A stretch of 64,000 bases of DNA from Burkholderia sp. NRF60-BP8 (lineage in GTDB: Bacteria; Pseudomonadota; Gammaproteobacteria; Burkholderiales; Burkholderiaceae): the NCBI RefSeq assembly GCF_001522585.2, contig NZ_CP013372.1, positions 2,170,001-2,234,000 of the forward strand, written 5' to 3'. Made by a program: the position numbers and the translations under genes. Shown one piece after another: positions 45,007-54,147 of the stretch (within the stretch, counting starts at the first letter, position 1; every line of letters starts with the position of its first letter). Under the pieces are notes generated by a model. That model saw nothing but the letters and a program-made list of their open reading frames with translations, was not told the origin of the DNA and ran no database searches.

Positions 45007-48000
45007 ATGAACAAGACCTACGCATTGGTGTGGAACCACGCACAAGGGTGCTGGAGCGCGGTCGGGGAAACCGCGCGCCGCCGCGGCAAATCCGGCAGCG
45101 GCAAGCTCGTCGCGGCGGCCGTATCGCTGCTCGGCCTCGCCGCCCTGCCCGCCCACGCACTGCCCATCGGCCAGGCCGTCGTCGCCGGTCACGCCGACAT
45201 CGCGACCTCCGCCGACGGCAAGACGATGTCCATCAACCAGCACTCCGACAAGCTCATCACCAACTGGCAGGACTTCGGCGTCGCCGGCGGCGAACGCGTG
45301 TCGTTCCACCAGCCCGGCAGTTCGTCGATCGCGCTGAACCGCGTGATCGGCACCCGCGGCAGCCAGATCGACGGCCGCATCGACGCCAACGGCAAGGTAT
45401 TCCTCGTCAACCCGAACGGCGTGATGTTCGGCGCCGGCTCGCAGGTCAACGTCGGCAGCCTCGTCGCGTCCACGCAGAACCTGTCCGATGCCGACTTCCT
45501 CGCCGGCAACTATCGCTTCGCCGGCACATCGGCCGCGTCCGTCGCCAACGCCGGCCACATCACCGCCGCCGACGGCGGCAGCGTCGCGCTGCTCGGCGCG
45601 CGCGTGTCGAACACCGGCGTGATCCAGGCGAAGATGGGCCACATCGCGCTCGGCGCCGGCAACGCGTTCAAGGTCAACTTCGACGGCAGCGATCTGCTCA
45701 GCGTGCAGGTCGAAGGCGGCGCCGTCGACGCGCAGGCGAGCAACGGCGGGCTGCTGAAGGCCGATGGCGGCGAGGTGCTGATGACTGCGCGCGCTGCGGG
45801 CAATCTGCTGAACGCGGCAGTCAACAACACCGGCACCATCGAGGCGCGTGGACTGAGCAGCCACGGCGGGCGCATCACGCTCGACGGCGGCACCGTGCTA
45901 GCCGGCGGCACGCTGGACGCGAGCGCCGCGGCCGGCAACGGCGGCGAAGTTGCGACGCGCGGCACGAACGTGCGCATCGCCGACGATGCGAAGGTCGACA
46001 CGCGCGGCGCGAACGGCCGCTCGGGCACGTGGAAGATCGACACGGCGAACGCACGCGTCGCCGACGACGCGAACGCGACGATCGGCGCGGCTACGCTGTC
46101 GCGCAATCTCGACACGACCCACGTTGCATTGACCGGCGCGGCAGGCGACCTGTCGGTCGAAGGCCCCGTGAACTGGAGCGGCGACCACACGCTGTCGCTC
46201 GCGTCGCAGCGCGGCGGCGTGAAGCTGCAACGCGCGTTGAGCGCGCACGGCAGCCGCGCCGGGCTGGAGGTCAACGCCGCGAAGCGTATCGACATCGCCG
46301 GTCCGCTCGCGCTGACCGGCGCAAACGCCGCCCTCGCGCTGAACTCGGGTAACGGACATGTGCTGAACGACAACGCAACCGTCACGCTGTCGGGCGCGAA
46401 TGCGTCGTTCAGCGCGAACGGGCAGGCCTATCGCGTGATCCATGACGTCGATCAATTGCGCGCGGTCGATACGAACCTGAACGGCCGCTACGTGCTCGGC
46501 AATGCGATCAAGGGCAGCGGCGCGTTCCGCAGCATCGGCGGCGATGCGGCGTTCACCGGCACGTTCGACGGCCTCGGCAATACGATCTCCGGGCTGTCCG
46601 TCTACAACGACGGACCGTTCGTGGGCCTGTTCGCCGGAAACTTCGGCACGATCGCCAACCTGACGCTCGATTCGGTGTCGGCGCGCGGCACGGCGAACTA
46701 CGGTATCGGGCCCGTGATGGTCGGCTCGCTGGTCGGCGCGAACATCCAGGGCACGCTGTCGAACGTGCATGCACGCAATGTCGTCGTGACGAGCGGCGGC
46801 TCGGCCGCCAACATCGCCGGCGGTCTCGTCGGCACGAACCTGAGCGGCACGATCGACCGCGCATCGGTGTCGGGCCGCGTCGAAGGCAACCGCTACACGA
46901 CCGCGCTCGGCGGGCTCGTCGGCGAAAACATCACGTCGCCGGACAGCCGGCTCGGCACCGCGACGATCGCCCGCAGCCGTGCCGACGCGAGCGTCTCGAT
47001 CCAGGCCGCCGGCACGTCGCCCGACAACGGACAAAACGGATTCGGCGGGCTCGTCGGCTTCAACAGCGGCGACATCCGCGATTCGTCGAGCCACGGCGCC
47101 GTGTCGGTCGCGACCGTGGGCGCAACCGTCGGCGGTCTCGTCGGGCGCAACACCGGCACGGTCGGCGGGTCCGATGCGGACGGCCGCGTCATCGCCGGCG
47201 CGGCCAGCGCCGCCGGTGCGCTGGTCGGCGTCAACGCGGGCGCCATCGCCGCATCGCACGCGGGCGGAGGCGTCGCAGGCGGTGCGCGCAGCACGGTGGG
47301 CGGCCTCGTCGGCATCAACACCGCCGTCGGCACGATCGACAAATCGAACGCCACGGGTACGGTCGCCGTCGCCGGCAACGATGCGACGGCGGGCGGGCTC
47401 GTCGGCCGCAACGACGGTCGCGTGTCGGGATCGAGCGCATCCGGCGCAGTATCGGTCCTCGGCAACAGCGACGCCGGCGGCCTGATCGGCCGCAACACCG
47501 GAACCGTCGAATCGTCGCATGCACAAGGCACTGTTTCCGCCGGCGCCGGCAGCAATGCGGGCGGGCTCGTCGGTTTCAACGGCGGCGACATCCGCGACTC
47601 GTCGAGCAGCAGCGTTGTATCGGTCGCGAGCGCCGACGCCGCCGTCGGCGGTCTCGTCGGACGCAATCAAGGCCGGGTTCTCGGATCCGAGACGTCCGGC
47701 CGTGTCACCGCCGGTACGGCCAGCGTGGCCGGTGCGCTGGTCGGCTTCAACTCGGGTGCCATCGCCGCATCGCGCGCGAGCGGCGACGTCGTAGGCGGCA
47801 CGCGCAGCACGGTGGGCGGCCTCGTCGGCATTAACGCCGCCGACGGAACGATCGACAAGTCGAATGCCACGGGTACGGTCGCCGTCGCCGGCAACGACGC
47901 GGCTGCGGGCGGGCTCGTCGGCATCAACGTCGGCCGCGTCGACCACGGCAACGCGTCCGGCAAGGTATCGGTTCTCGCCGATAGCGACGCGGGCGGCCTG

Positions 48001-48438
48001 ATCGGCCGCAACGTCGGAACGGTCGCCTCGTCACATGCGCAAGGCGCCGTTTCCGCCGGCGCCGACAGCAATGCGGGCGGGCTCGTCGGCAACCACGCGC
48101 GCGGCTCGATCGTGCTGTCCGACGCAAGCGGCAGCGTCAACGGCGGCGCACGCGCGAAGGTCGGCGGCCTGGTCGGCATCAACGGCGGCACGATCGACCG
48201 ATCGTCGTCGTCAGGCACCGTGAGCGGCGGCCTGAATGCCACGCTCGGCGGCATCGTGGGAATGGACTTCGGAACGACGCAAGCATCGTCGACCACCAGC
48301 CGGATCGCCTACACGCAGGGCTACGGTCAGCGGTATGGCGGACTCGCAGGTTTCGCGATGACGTCGATGACGGGCAATACGGCGTCCGGCGACGCGGCGC
48401 GGGTGCCGCTCGTCGGCGGCCAGTTCGTGTTCTTCTGA
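45007..48438 (+). CDS. TpsA exoprotein 2: paralogue of exoprotein 1 with an internally duplicated GLUG repeat array
   Basis: 1143 residues. The first about 373 residues (extended signal peptide, TPS domain with NPNGVMFG, and following helix) differ from exoprotein 1 by only about a dozen substitutions and one indel. The next about 100 residues are diverged (from HVALTGAAGDLSVEGPVNWS). The shared RAVDTNLNGRYVLGNAIKGS then leads to about 18 GLUG-type repeats. Residues 680-851 and 852-1023 are two copies of the same six-repeat block. GGAAAC stands before ATG 45007. Same family and probable secretion route as exoprotein 1; likely adhesin. Confidence 0.9.
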   Translation: MNKTYALVWNHAQGCWSAVGETARRRGKSGSGKLVAAAVSLLGLAALPAHALPIGQAVVAGHADIATSADGKTMSINQHSDKLITNWQDFGVAGGERVSFHQPGSSSIALNRVIGTRGSQIDGRIDANGKVFLVNPNGVMFGAGSQVNVGSLVASTQNLSDADFLAGNYRFAGTSAASVANAGHITAADGGSVALLGARVSNTGVIQAKMGHIALGAGNAFKVNFDGSDLLSVQVEGGAVDAQASNGGLLKADGGEVLMTARAAGNLLNAAVNNTGTIEARGLSSHGGRITLDGGTVLAGGTLDASAAAGNGGEVATRGTNVRIADDAKVDTRGANGRSGTWKIDTANARVADDANATIGAATLSRNLDTTHVALTGAAGDLSVEGPVNWSGDHTLSLASQRGGVKLQRALSAHGSRAGLEVNAAKRIDIAGPLALTGANAALALNSGNGHVLNDNATVTLSGANASFSANGQAYRVIHDVDQLRAVDTNLNGRYVLGNAIKGSGAFRSIGGDAAFTGTFDGLGNTISGLSVYNDGPFVGLFAGNFGTIANLTLDSVSARGTANYGIGPVMVGSLVGANIQGTLSNVHARNVVVTSGGSAANIAGGLVGTNLSGTIDRASVSGRVEGNRYTTALGGLVGENITSPDSRLGTATIARSRADASVSIQAAGTSPDNGQNGFGGLVGFNSGDIRDSSSHGAVSVATVGATVGGLVGRNTGTVGGSDADGRVIAGAASAAGALVGVNAGAIAASHAGGGVAGGARSTVGGLVGINTAVGTIDKSNATGTVAVAGNDATAGGLVGRNDGRVSGSSASGAVSVLGNSDAGGLIGRNTGTVESSHAQGTVSAGAGSNAGGLVGFNGGDIRDSSSSSVVSVASADAAVGGLVGRNQGRVLGSETSGRVTAGTASVAGALVGFNSGAIAASRASGDVVGGTRSTVGGLVGINAADGTIDKSNATGTVAVAGNDAAAGGLVGINVGRVDHGNASGKVSVLADSDAGGLIGRNVGTVASSHAQGAVSAGADSNAGGLVGNHARGSIVLSDASGSVNGGARAKVGGLVGINGGTIDRSSSSGTVSGGLNATLGGIVGMDFGTTQASSTTSRIAYTQGYGQRYGGLAGFAMTSMTGNTASGDAARVPLVGGQFVFF
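47044..48075 (+). repeat. Tandem 516-bp duplication inside tpsA 2
   Basis: 47044-47559 and 47560-48075 each encode 172 residues made of six repeats with identical unit lengths (29, 28, 28, 31, 28, 28). Matching landmarks are GDIRDSSS, GALVG, GTIDKSNATGTVAVAGND and SSHAQG. The copies now differ at many positions, so the duplication is not very recent. Confidence 0.85.
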
Positions 48439-48448
48439 CCATGACCCG

Positions 48449-48477
48449 GCGCAGGCGGGGAGTATGACCGCCTGCGC
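48449..48477. terminator. Strong hairpin between convergent tpsA 2 and the EmrA-type gene
   Basis: Ten-base arms GCGCAGGCGG (48449-48458) and CCGCCTGCGC (48468-48477) with a nine-base loop. No T-run, so termination is only probable. Confidence 0.5.
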
Positions 48478-48550
48478 GCGGGGGAACGACGATGCGTTCG
48501 TTCCCCCGCATCCGCGGCGATGCGCGCCGGGCCGCGCCGCTACCCTGCCG

Positions 48551-49744
48551 CTACCCTCCCCGATTCTCCCGAATGATCGCCGCAGCGGCGACCTCGGCCT
48601 CGCTCGCCACGCCGTCGTGCACGCGCGTACTGACCGCCGGCGTCGGCGGTTCGCTGTCGAGCGCATGGCCGTTGCGATCGTGCGTGTCGACCGTCACGCG
48701 CATCGACAGCCCGACGCGCAGCGGATGCGCGGCGAGATCGCGCGGATCGAGCGCGATCACAACCGGCACGCGCTGCACGACCTTGATCCAGTTGCCGGCG
48801 GCATTCTGCGACGGCAGCATCGAGAACGCGCTGCCCGTACCCGCCGAAAATCCCTGCACGCGGCCGCGATAGACGATGCGTGCGCCGTAGAGGTCCGATA
48901 CGACCTCGACCGGCTGCCCGACACGCATGTGGCGAATCTGCCCTTCCTTGAAATTCGCGTCGATCCACAAGCGGTTGAGCTGCACGATCGACATCAGCGG
49001 CACGCCGGGGCCGACCTGCTGGCCGACCTGCACCGAGCGCTGCCCGACCGTGCCGTCGACGGGCGCAACGATCGTCGTGCGCTTCAGGTTCCGGTAGGCG
49101 AGCTTGAACTGCGCGGCCGCCTGCACGACGGCCGGGCTTTCGTCGACGGGCAGCCGGGTGCCGAGCGCGCGCGCCGCATCGAGCTGCGCCTGCGCGGCCG
49201 CCAGGTTGGCCTGCGCGCCGGCTACCGCCGCGCGGGCGCGCGCCAGCTCCTCGGGCGCGACGATCTCGACCGACGCGCCCGAACGCGCCGCCAGCGCGCG
49301 CTGCGCGAGCTGCAGGTCGGCCCGTCGCGCGTTCACCGCTTCGACGTACATCGTGTTCGAGATCTTCGCGTTCGCGACCTGCCGTACGGCCTGCACGAGT
49401 TGCGCCTTCGCCTGCGCGAACGCAACGGACGCCTCGGTATCGTCGAGCCGCACGAGTGTCTGCCCCGCGCGCACGACCTGCGTATCGGCGACCAGCACGT
49501 CGGTCACGGCGCCCGGAATCTGCGCGGCAACCTGCACGATGCTGCCCGCGACATACGCGTCGTCGGTGTCTTCGTAGTAACGCTGGCTCAAAAACCAGAA
49601 CGCGAGCCATGCGAGCGCGGCCGCGAGCACGATCGCGAAGAACACCATGAAGCGCTTGCGGCGCGTCGCGCGGCGCGCGTCGAGCGCAGGGTCGTCACCG
49701 AGTGAGGCCGGCGGCGCGGCGGTATGAAGGTTGTCGTGATGCAT
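48551..49744 (-). CDS. EmrA/HlyD-type membrane fusion protein of the rhamnolipid operon
   Basis: 397 residues. A cytoplasmic N-terminus, one membrane segment (residues 32-52, FMVFFAIVLAAALAWLAFWF) and a periplasmic part with a lipoyl-like half motif (VAAQIPGAVTDVLVADTQVV), a coiled coil rich in Ala and Gln (about 105-200) and a beta-barrel domain (TIVAPVDGTVGQRSVQVGQQ). It would join the inner-membrane MFS exporter and the outer membrane factor encoded in the same operon into a tripartite pump. Its start overlaps the preceding stop by one base (TGATG). Last gene of the operon. Confidence 0.88.
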   Translation of the reverse strand: MHHDNLHTAAPPASLGDDPALDARRATRRKRFMVFFAIVLAAALAWLAFWFLSQRYYEDTDDAYVAGSIVQVAAQIPGAVTDVLVADTQVVRAGQTLVRLDDTEASVAFAQAKAQLVQAVRQVANAKISNTMYVEAVNARRADLQLAQRALAARSGASVEIVAPEELARARAAVAGAQANLAAAQAQLDAARALGTRLPVDESPAVVQAAAQFKLAYRNLKRTTIVAPVDGTVGQRSVQVGQQVGPGVPLMSIVQLNRLWIDANFKEGQIRHMRVGQPVEVVSDLYGARIVYRGRVQGFSAGTGSAFSMLPSQNAAGNWIKVVQRVPVVIALDPRDLAAHPLRVGLSMRVTVDTHDRNGHALDSEPPTPAVSTRVHDGVASEAEVAAAAIIRENRGG

Positions 49745-51606
49745 CAGTCGCTTTGCGTAACGATCAGGCGGTCATGCTGAAACAGCGGAATGGCCGGCGT
49801 CGCGCGCGGGTCGGCCGCCAGGTTCGCGGACGCGGTACGGGTCGACGCGGGTGCACCGCGTGGCGTCGGGTCGTTGTTCGCCGCGGCCGCATTCGACGTA
49901 CGGGTCGCCGTATCGCGCGATGCGACACCGGTGGCCGACGTGCCGCCGGATCCGGCGGCCTGCCGCGAGGCCCCGGCCGCCGAACGCGTATCGGGCGGCG
50001 CCGCCGTCGCAGTCGCCCGACTCACGCTCGCCGCCGTCGCCGGTCCTCGCTTCGCCACGCCGCCGCGCGCTTGGCGAACGGCCGGCGTCGATGCCGAAGC
50101 GGGCGCCGACGCCCCGCTCCTCGCGTCGAATCCGCCGCCCAGCGCGCCGATCAACCCGACCCGCAGCGTCCGCTGCTTGCCGAGCAACGCGATCATCTGC
50201 GCGCGCTCGTCGATCAGCGTGAGATCCGCGACATCGACGTCCTTCTGCATCAGCACGCCGCGCCGATGCCGATCCGCCGCGATCTCCACGATTTTCTGCG
50301 CGGCCGCGACCGCGTCCTGCTGCTGCGCGACGAGCGTCTGCGACGTCTGCAGCGACGTGACGAGCTGCGCGACCTGCCCGAGCGCATCGTCGACGGCCTT
50401 GTTGTACAACCCGATCGCGACGTCGGCCTGCGCGACGTCCGCGCCGAGCTTCGCCTTCAGCCGGCCGCGATCGAAGATCGGCAGCGAGATCGCGGGGCCG
50501 ACGGAGCCCGCGAGCGAATCGCGCGAGAACAACGATGCGGGCGTCAACGCGAACAAGCCGCCGAGCGCGACGAGGTTCACGTCCGGATAGAACTGCGCGC
50601 GCGTCGAGTCGGCATTCGCGAACGCGGCTTCGACCCGCAGCCGCGCGGCGACGATGTCGGGCCGGCGGCCCAGCAGATCGGCCGGCAGCCGGGCCGGCAG
50701 CGCGCCGCCCGCGAACGCGCCGACGCGCGGCCGCTGCAGCGCTAGCCCGCGCTCCGGGCCACGGCCGGACAGCACGCCGAGTTGCAGTTGCGCGAGCTTG
50801 ATCTGCTCGTCGTTCAGCGCGATCTGCTCGAGCAGGCGGCTGCGCTTGATCGACGCATCGCTCGCGTCGTACGCGTTGTCGAGGCCGCGCGCGGTGCGCT
50901 CGCGCAGCACGGCCGTCACGCGCTGGCTGATCTTCAGTTTCTGCTGCAACAGGTCGCGCATCGCGTACGCCTGGTCGAGCTGGCAATACACGGTGACGAT
51001 CGCGACGGCGAGCGTGAGCCGCACCTGTTCGGCCTCGACGCCGGCCGCGTCGCGCAACGACATCAGGCTCTTCGTCGCCGCGCGGTTCTTGCCCCACAGG
51101 TCGAGCTGATAGTTCAGTCCGACGAAGATCGACGTCGGCGACACGTTCGGATCGCCGAAGATCTGCACCGGCACGCGATAGCCGCCGGCCGTCACGTCGG
51201 CGATGTCGCCGGGCTTCGGCATCCGCGCGCGGCTGATCGTCGCGCCGGCCGTGCCCGTCAAGCCCGTCAGCGAATCGAACTGCTGAAGCTGCGCCTGCGC
51301 GATCCGCAGCCGCGCCTGTGCGACCTGCAGATCGGGATTGTTCCGCGACGCCTCGGCGACCAGGTCGTCGAGTTGCGGATCCTGCAGCTGCTTCACCCAG
51401 TCGGGCGCCGGCCACGCGCCGTTCGCGCCCGGGCCGGCGGTATGCACGAGTGCATCGTCGGCCGGCGCGCGCAGCGACAGCGCCGGCAGGAAGCCCGACG
51501 GCACGCATCCGCCCAATGCGAGCAATGCCGCGGCCGCCGCGATCGACCAGCCGCCCTTCGCGCCACGCGGCGAACCCGCCGCTTGCCTCATCCTCCGCAT
51601 CGTCAC
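49744..51606 (-). CDS. NodT-type outer membrane efflux lipoprotein with a long low-complexity tail
   Basis: 620 residues. A lipoprotein signal peptide (LLALGGC, about residue 34) is followed by two outer membrane efflux protein domains (residues about 65-500: NNPDLQVAQARLRIAQAQLQ, GLNYQLDLWGKNRAATKSLM, LPADLLGRRPDIVAARLRVE). The last about 115 residues are rich in Ala, Thr, Ser and Arg and look disordered; ordinary NodT-family proteins end near residue 490-510. It forms the outer membrane channel of the pump. It overlaps rhlC by four bases and the EmrA-type gene by one. Confidence 0.87.
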   Translation of the reverse strand: MTMRRMRQAAGSPRGAKGGWSIAAAAALLALGGCVPSGFLPALSLRAPADDALVHTAGPGANGAWPAPDWVKQLQDPQLDDLVAEASRNNPDLQVAQARLRIAQAQLQQFDSLTGLTGTAGATISRARMPKPGDIADVTAGGYRVPVQIFGDPNVSPTSIFVGLNYQLDLWGKNRAATKSLMSLRDAAGVEAEQVRLTLAVAIVTVYCQLDQAYAMRDLLQQKLKISQRVTAVLRERTARGLDNAYDASDASIKRSRLLEQIALNDEQIKLAQLQLGVLSGRGPERGLALQRPRVGAFAGGALPARLPADLLGRRPDIVAARLRVEAAFANADSTRAQFYPDVNLVALGGLFALTPASLFSRDSLAGSVGPAISLPIFDRGRLKAKLGADVAQADVAIGLYNKAVDDALGQVAQLVTSLQTSQTLVAQQQDAVAAAQKIVEIAADRHRRGVLMQKDVDVADLTLIDERAQMIALLGKQRTLRVGLIGALGGGFDARSGASAPASASTPAVRQARGGVAKRGPATAASVSRATATAAPPDTRSAAGASRQAAGSGGTSATGVASRDTATRTSNAAAANNDPTPRGAPASTRTASANLAADPRATPAIPLFQHDRLIVTQSD

Positions 51607-52541
51607 CCCTGCCGAACGTGCTGCGCCCGCGCGGCCAGACGCGGCCGCGTGCGCTCGAGCGGGCCGAGGCGGCCGAACAGACCGTCCGCGACGCCGAACA
51701 GGATGCCGGCCAGCTTCGCGCGCTTGTCACGCTCGACGAGCGCGATCTGCACGACCTGCCACACGGTCAGCAGATTCGGCACGAGCGCCACCGGAAAGCG
51801 CAGCCCGTACTGCATGCCGAGCTGCACCGCATTGCGTGCGCTGTAGTAGCGCCGTTGCCACGAGTGATTCATCGACGTCATTTCGAAAGGGCCGATCGCA
51901 TGCCGCCGTTTCGCGCCGATCCGGTGCGGCAGCACCAGCGACGGCACGACATAGAGCGGCACGTTGCGCGCAAGCGCGCGGAAGCTGTACTCGGTGTCGA
52001 CATGATCGATGAACAGCGTCTCGTCGAAGCGGCCGAGCACGTCGAACGCATCGCGCGACACGACGCAGCCCGACGAGATCAGGAATGCGCAGCGCTGCAT
52101 CGGTGCGTCGGGGGCGAGACTCAGACGGCGCAACCCGATCCCGTTCGTCGCGAGTTCCGGCAGGAAGCTTTGCGCGTTCTCGTCGAAGATGCGCGGGCCG
52201 GCGAGGAACGCGCGCGCCGCGAGCGTTGTGCAGACGCCGCGCATCGTCGCGAAGTATCCGGCCGGCACCGACGAGTCCTGATCGAACAGCGCGACTGCAT
52301 CGACGCCGTCGCCGAACAGCGCCGCGAGCCCCGCGTTGTAAGCGCCCGCGATCCCGCCGCGATTGCCGTGATGCAGCCACGCGATGCCGTCGCGCGCGCA
52401 CAGCTCGCGCGCACGCGCATCCGGCTGCGGCGTGTTGTCGACGACGAGCAGCGCGTCGCACGCGTGCCGCCAGCCGCGCAGCGCGTCGAGCTGCGCGTCG
52501 CTCGGGTGATAGAGGATCACGAGTGCGCCGAGTGTCGTCAT
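51603..52541 (-). CDS. rhlC: Second rhamnosyltransferase (GT2), dirhamnolipid synthesis
   Basis: 312 residues, GT-A fold, family 2 glycosyltransferase. The N-terminal LGALVILYHPSDAQLDALRG and the donor-binding ALFDQDSSVPAGYF (DQD in place of DxD) match RhlC. HVDTEYSFRALARNVPLYVV is also typical. It adds a second L-rhamnose from dTDP-rhamnose to monorhamnolipid. In Burkholderia rhlC sits in the same operon as rhlAB, unlike in Pseudomonas aeruginosa; here it follows the MFS gene by ten bases and overlaps the outer membrane factor gene by four. Confidence 0.92.
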   Translation of the reverse strand: MTTLGALVILYHPSDAQLDALRGWRHACDALLVVDNTPQPDARARELCARDGIAWLHHGNRGGIAGAYNAGLAALFGDGVDAVALFDQDSSVPAGYFATMRGVCTTLAARAFLAGPRIFDENAQSFLPELATNGIGLRRLSLAPDAPMQRCAFLISSGCVVSRDAFDVLGRFDETLFIDHVDTEYSFRALARNVPLYVVPSLVLPHRIGAKRRHAIGPFEMTSMNHSWQRRYYSARNAVQLGMQYGLRFPVALVPNLLTVWQVVQIALVERDKRAKLAGILFGVADGLFGRLGPLERTRPRLAARAQHVRQG

Positions 52542-52551
52542 GGTCCGCTCC

Positions 52552-54147
52552 TCAATGCCCGAACGATGCTGCCGCGCCGCGCCTGGGCCGCGTCAGCCAC
52601 ATCATCGCGGCAAGCACGACGCACGTCATGCTCGCCATCCAGAACATGTCGTTGGTCGCCATCATGTACGCCTGCTGCATCACGACCTGATGCAGCGTCG
52701 TCAGTTCGCGCACGCCGTCCACGCCCATCGCGTTCAGCGTGTGCACGAAGCGCTGCGTGTTGGCGGACGCATGCGTGACCGATTGCGAGACGACGTCGTA
52801 GTGATAGGTCGCGCGGTTGTCCCACAGCGTCACGCTCATCGCGGTGCCGAATGCGGCCGACAGCGTACGCAGGAAATTCGACAGGCTCGACGCGGCGGCG
52901 AGCCGGTCGTCCGGAATGCGCGACAGCGTGGCGGCAGTCAGCGGAATGAAGAAGCACGGCAGCCCGATCCCCTGGATCAGCCCCGGCGCGGCGATCTGCG
53001 CGAACGTCATCTTCAGCGTGAAATGCGCGTCCCATGCGAGCACGGCCGCGAAGACGAGGAAACCGAACGTCGCGAGCACGCGCGCGTCGAAGCGGTGCGC
53101 ATGCAGCCCGACGAGGATCGAGAACACCAGCGCGAGCACGCCGAGCGACGCGGTCGCGAGCCCCGCGTGGAACGCGTTGTAGCCCATCACGGCCTGCATC
53201 CACAGCGGAAACACGACGCCGACCACGGAGAAGCTCATCATCCCGAGCGAGATGATCAGCACGCAGAACGAGAACGTGCGGTCGCGAAACAGGCTCAGAT
53301 CGACGACGGGATGCGCTTCGCCCGCCTCCCAGATCAGCAGCGACACGATCGCGAGCGCCGCGACCGCCGCGAGCGTGACGATCAGCGGCGAATCGAACCA
53401 GCCGCGGTCGTGACCGAGATCGAGCATCGCCTGCAGCGAGCCGACGCCGATCACGAGCAGCACGATGCCCGGCACGTCGATCGGGCCGGCCGCGCCGCGC
53501 TGCGCGTCGGGGCGCAGCATCGCGGTGCACACCGCGAACGAGAACAGCCCGATCGGCAAATTGATCAGGAAGATCCACGGCCACGAGAAGTTGTCGACGA
53601 TCCAGCCGCCGACCACCGGCCCGAAGATCGGCGCGAGCAGCACGGTCATCGCCCACAGCGCGAGCGCGATCGTGCGCTTGTCCGGCGGGAACGTGCGCAG
53701 CAGGATCGTCTGCGACAGCGGCACCATCGGCCCCGAGCACAGGCCCTGCAGCGCGCGGCAGATCACCAGCACGTGCAGGTCGCGCGCGAGCCCGCACAGC
53801 AGCGACGTCAGCGTAAACAGCAGCACCGCGCCGACGAACAACCGCAGCTCGCCGACGCGCCGTGCGAGCCAGCCGGTCAGCGGCACCGCGATCGCGGCCG
53901 CGACCGAATACGAGCTGATCACCCACGTGCCCTGACTGTTCGATACGCCGAGACTGCCGGAGATCGCCGGCACCGCGACGTTCGTCACGGTCGAGTCCAG
54001 CACCTCGATGAAGGTCGCGAGCGACAGCGCGAACGTCAGCAGTGCGAGACGGATGCCGCGCACCGGCTGCGCGGCCGGTACGGGCGCCGGCACGTCGAAC
54101 GCGGACGGCGCGACGGGCCCGTCGCGAAGCGGCGACGCGGCGCTCAT
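52552..54147 (-). CDS. DHA2-family MFS exporter (EmrB-type) of the rhamnolipid operon
   Basis: 531 residues with about fourteen membrane segments, the DHA2 drug:H+ antiporter type. The motif LDSTVTNVAVPAISGSLG in the first segment and WVISSYSVAAAIAVPLTGWL are hallmarks of EmrB-like proteins. It overlaps the rhlB stop by four bases. It probably exports rhamnolipids together with the EmrA-type and NodT-type proteins further down. The substrate is inferred from the operon; the transporter family is clear. Confidence 0.9.
   Translation of the reverse strand: MSAASPLRDGPVAPSAFDVPAPVPAAQPVRGIRLALLTFALSLATFIEVLDSTVTNVAVPAISGSLGVSNSQGTWVISSYSVAAAIAVPLTGWLARRVGELRLFVGAVLLFTLTSLLCGLARDLHVLVICRALQGLCSGPMVPLSQTILLRTFPPDKRTIALALWAMTVLLAPIFGPVVGGWIVDNFSWPWIFLINLPIGLFSFAVCTAMLRPDAQRGAAGPIDVPGIVLLVIGVGSLQAMLDLGHDRGWFDSPLIVTLAAVAALAIVSLLIWEAGEAHPVVDLSLFRDRTFSFCVLIISLGMMSFSVVGVVFPLWMQAVMGYNAFHAGLATASLGVLALVFSILVGLHAHRFDARVLATFGFLVFAAVLAWDAHFTLKMTFAQIAAPGLIQGIGLPCFFIPLTAATLSRIPDDRLAAASSLSNFLRTLSAAFGTAMSVTLWDNRATYHYDVVSQSVTHASANTQRFVHTLNAMGVDGVRELTTLHQVVMQQAYMMATNDMFWMASMTCVVLAAMMWLTRPRRGAAASFGH

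Noticed and set aside
43000..48100. CRISPR-like array suggested by regularly spaced repeats
   Set aside because: The periodicity is about 84 bases (28 codons), stays in frame and encodes GLUG repeats. There are no conserved palindromic repeats with unique spacers.
39454..48438. Contact-dependent inhibition (CdiBA/BcpAIOB) system
   Set aside because: Both TpsA proteins are short (about 1140 residues), end in GLUG repeats, and lack a VENN-like motif, a toxin tip and a small immunity gene.
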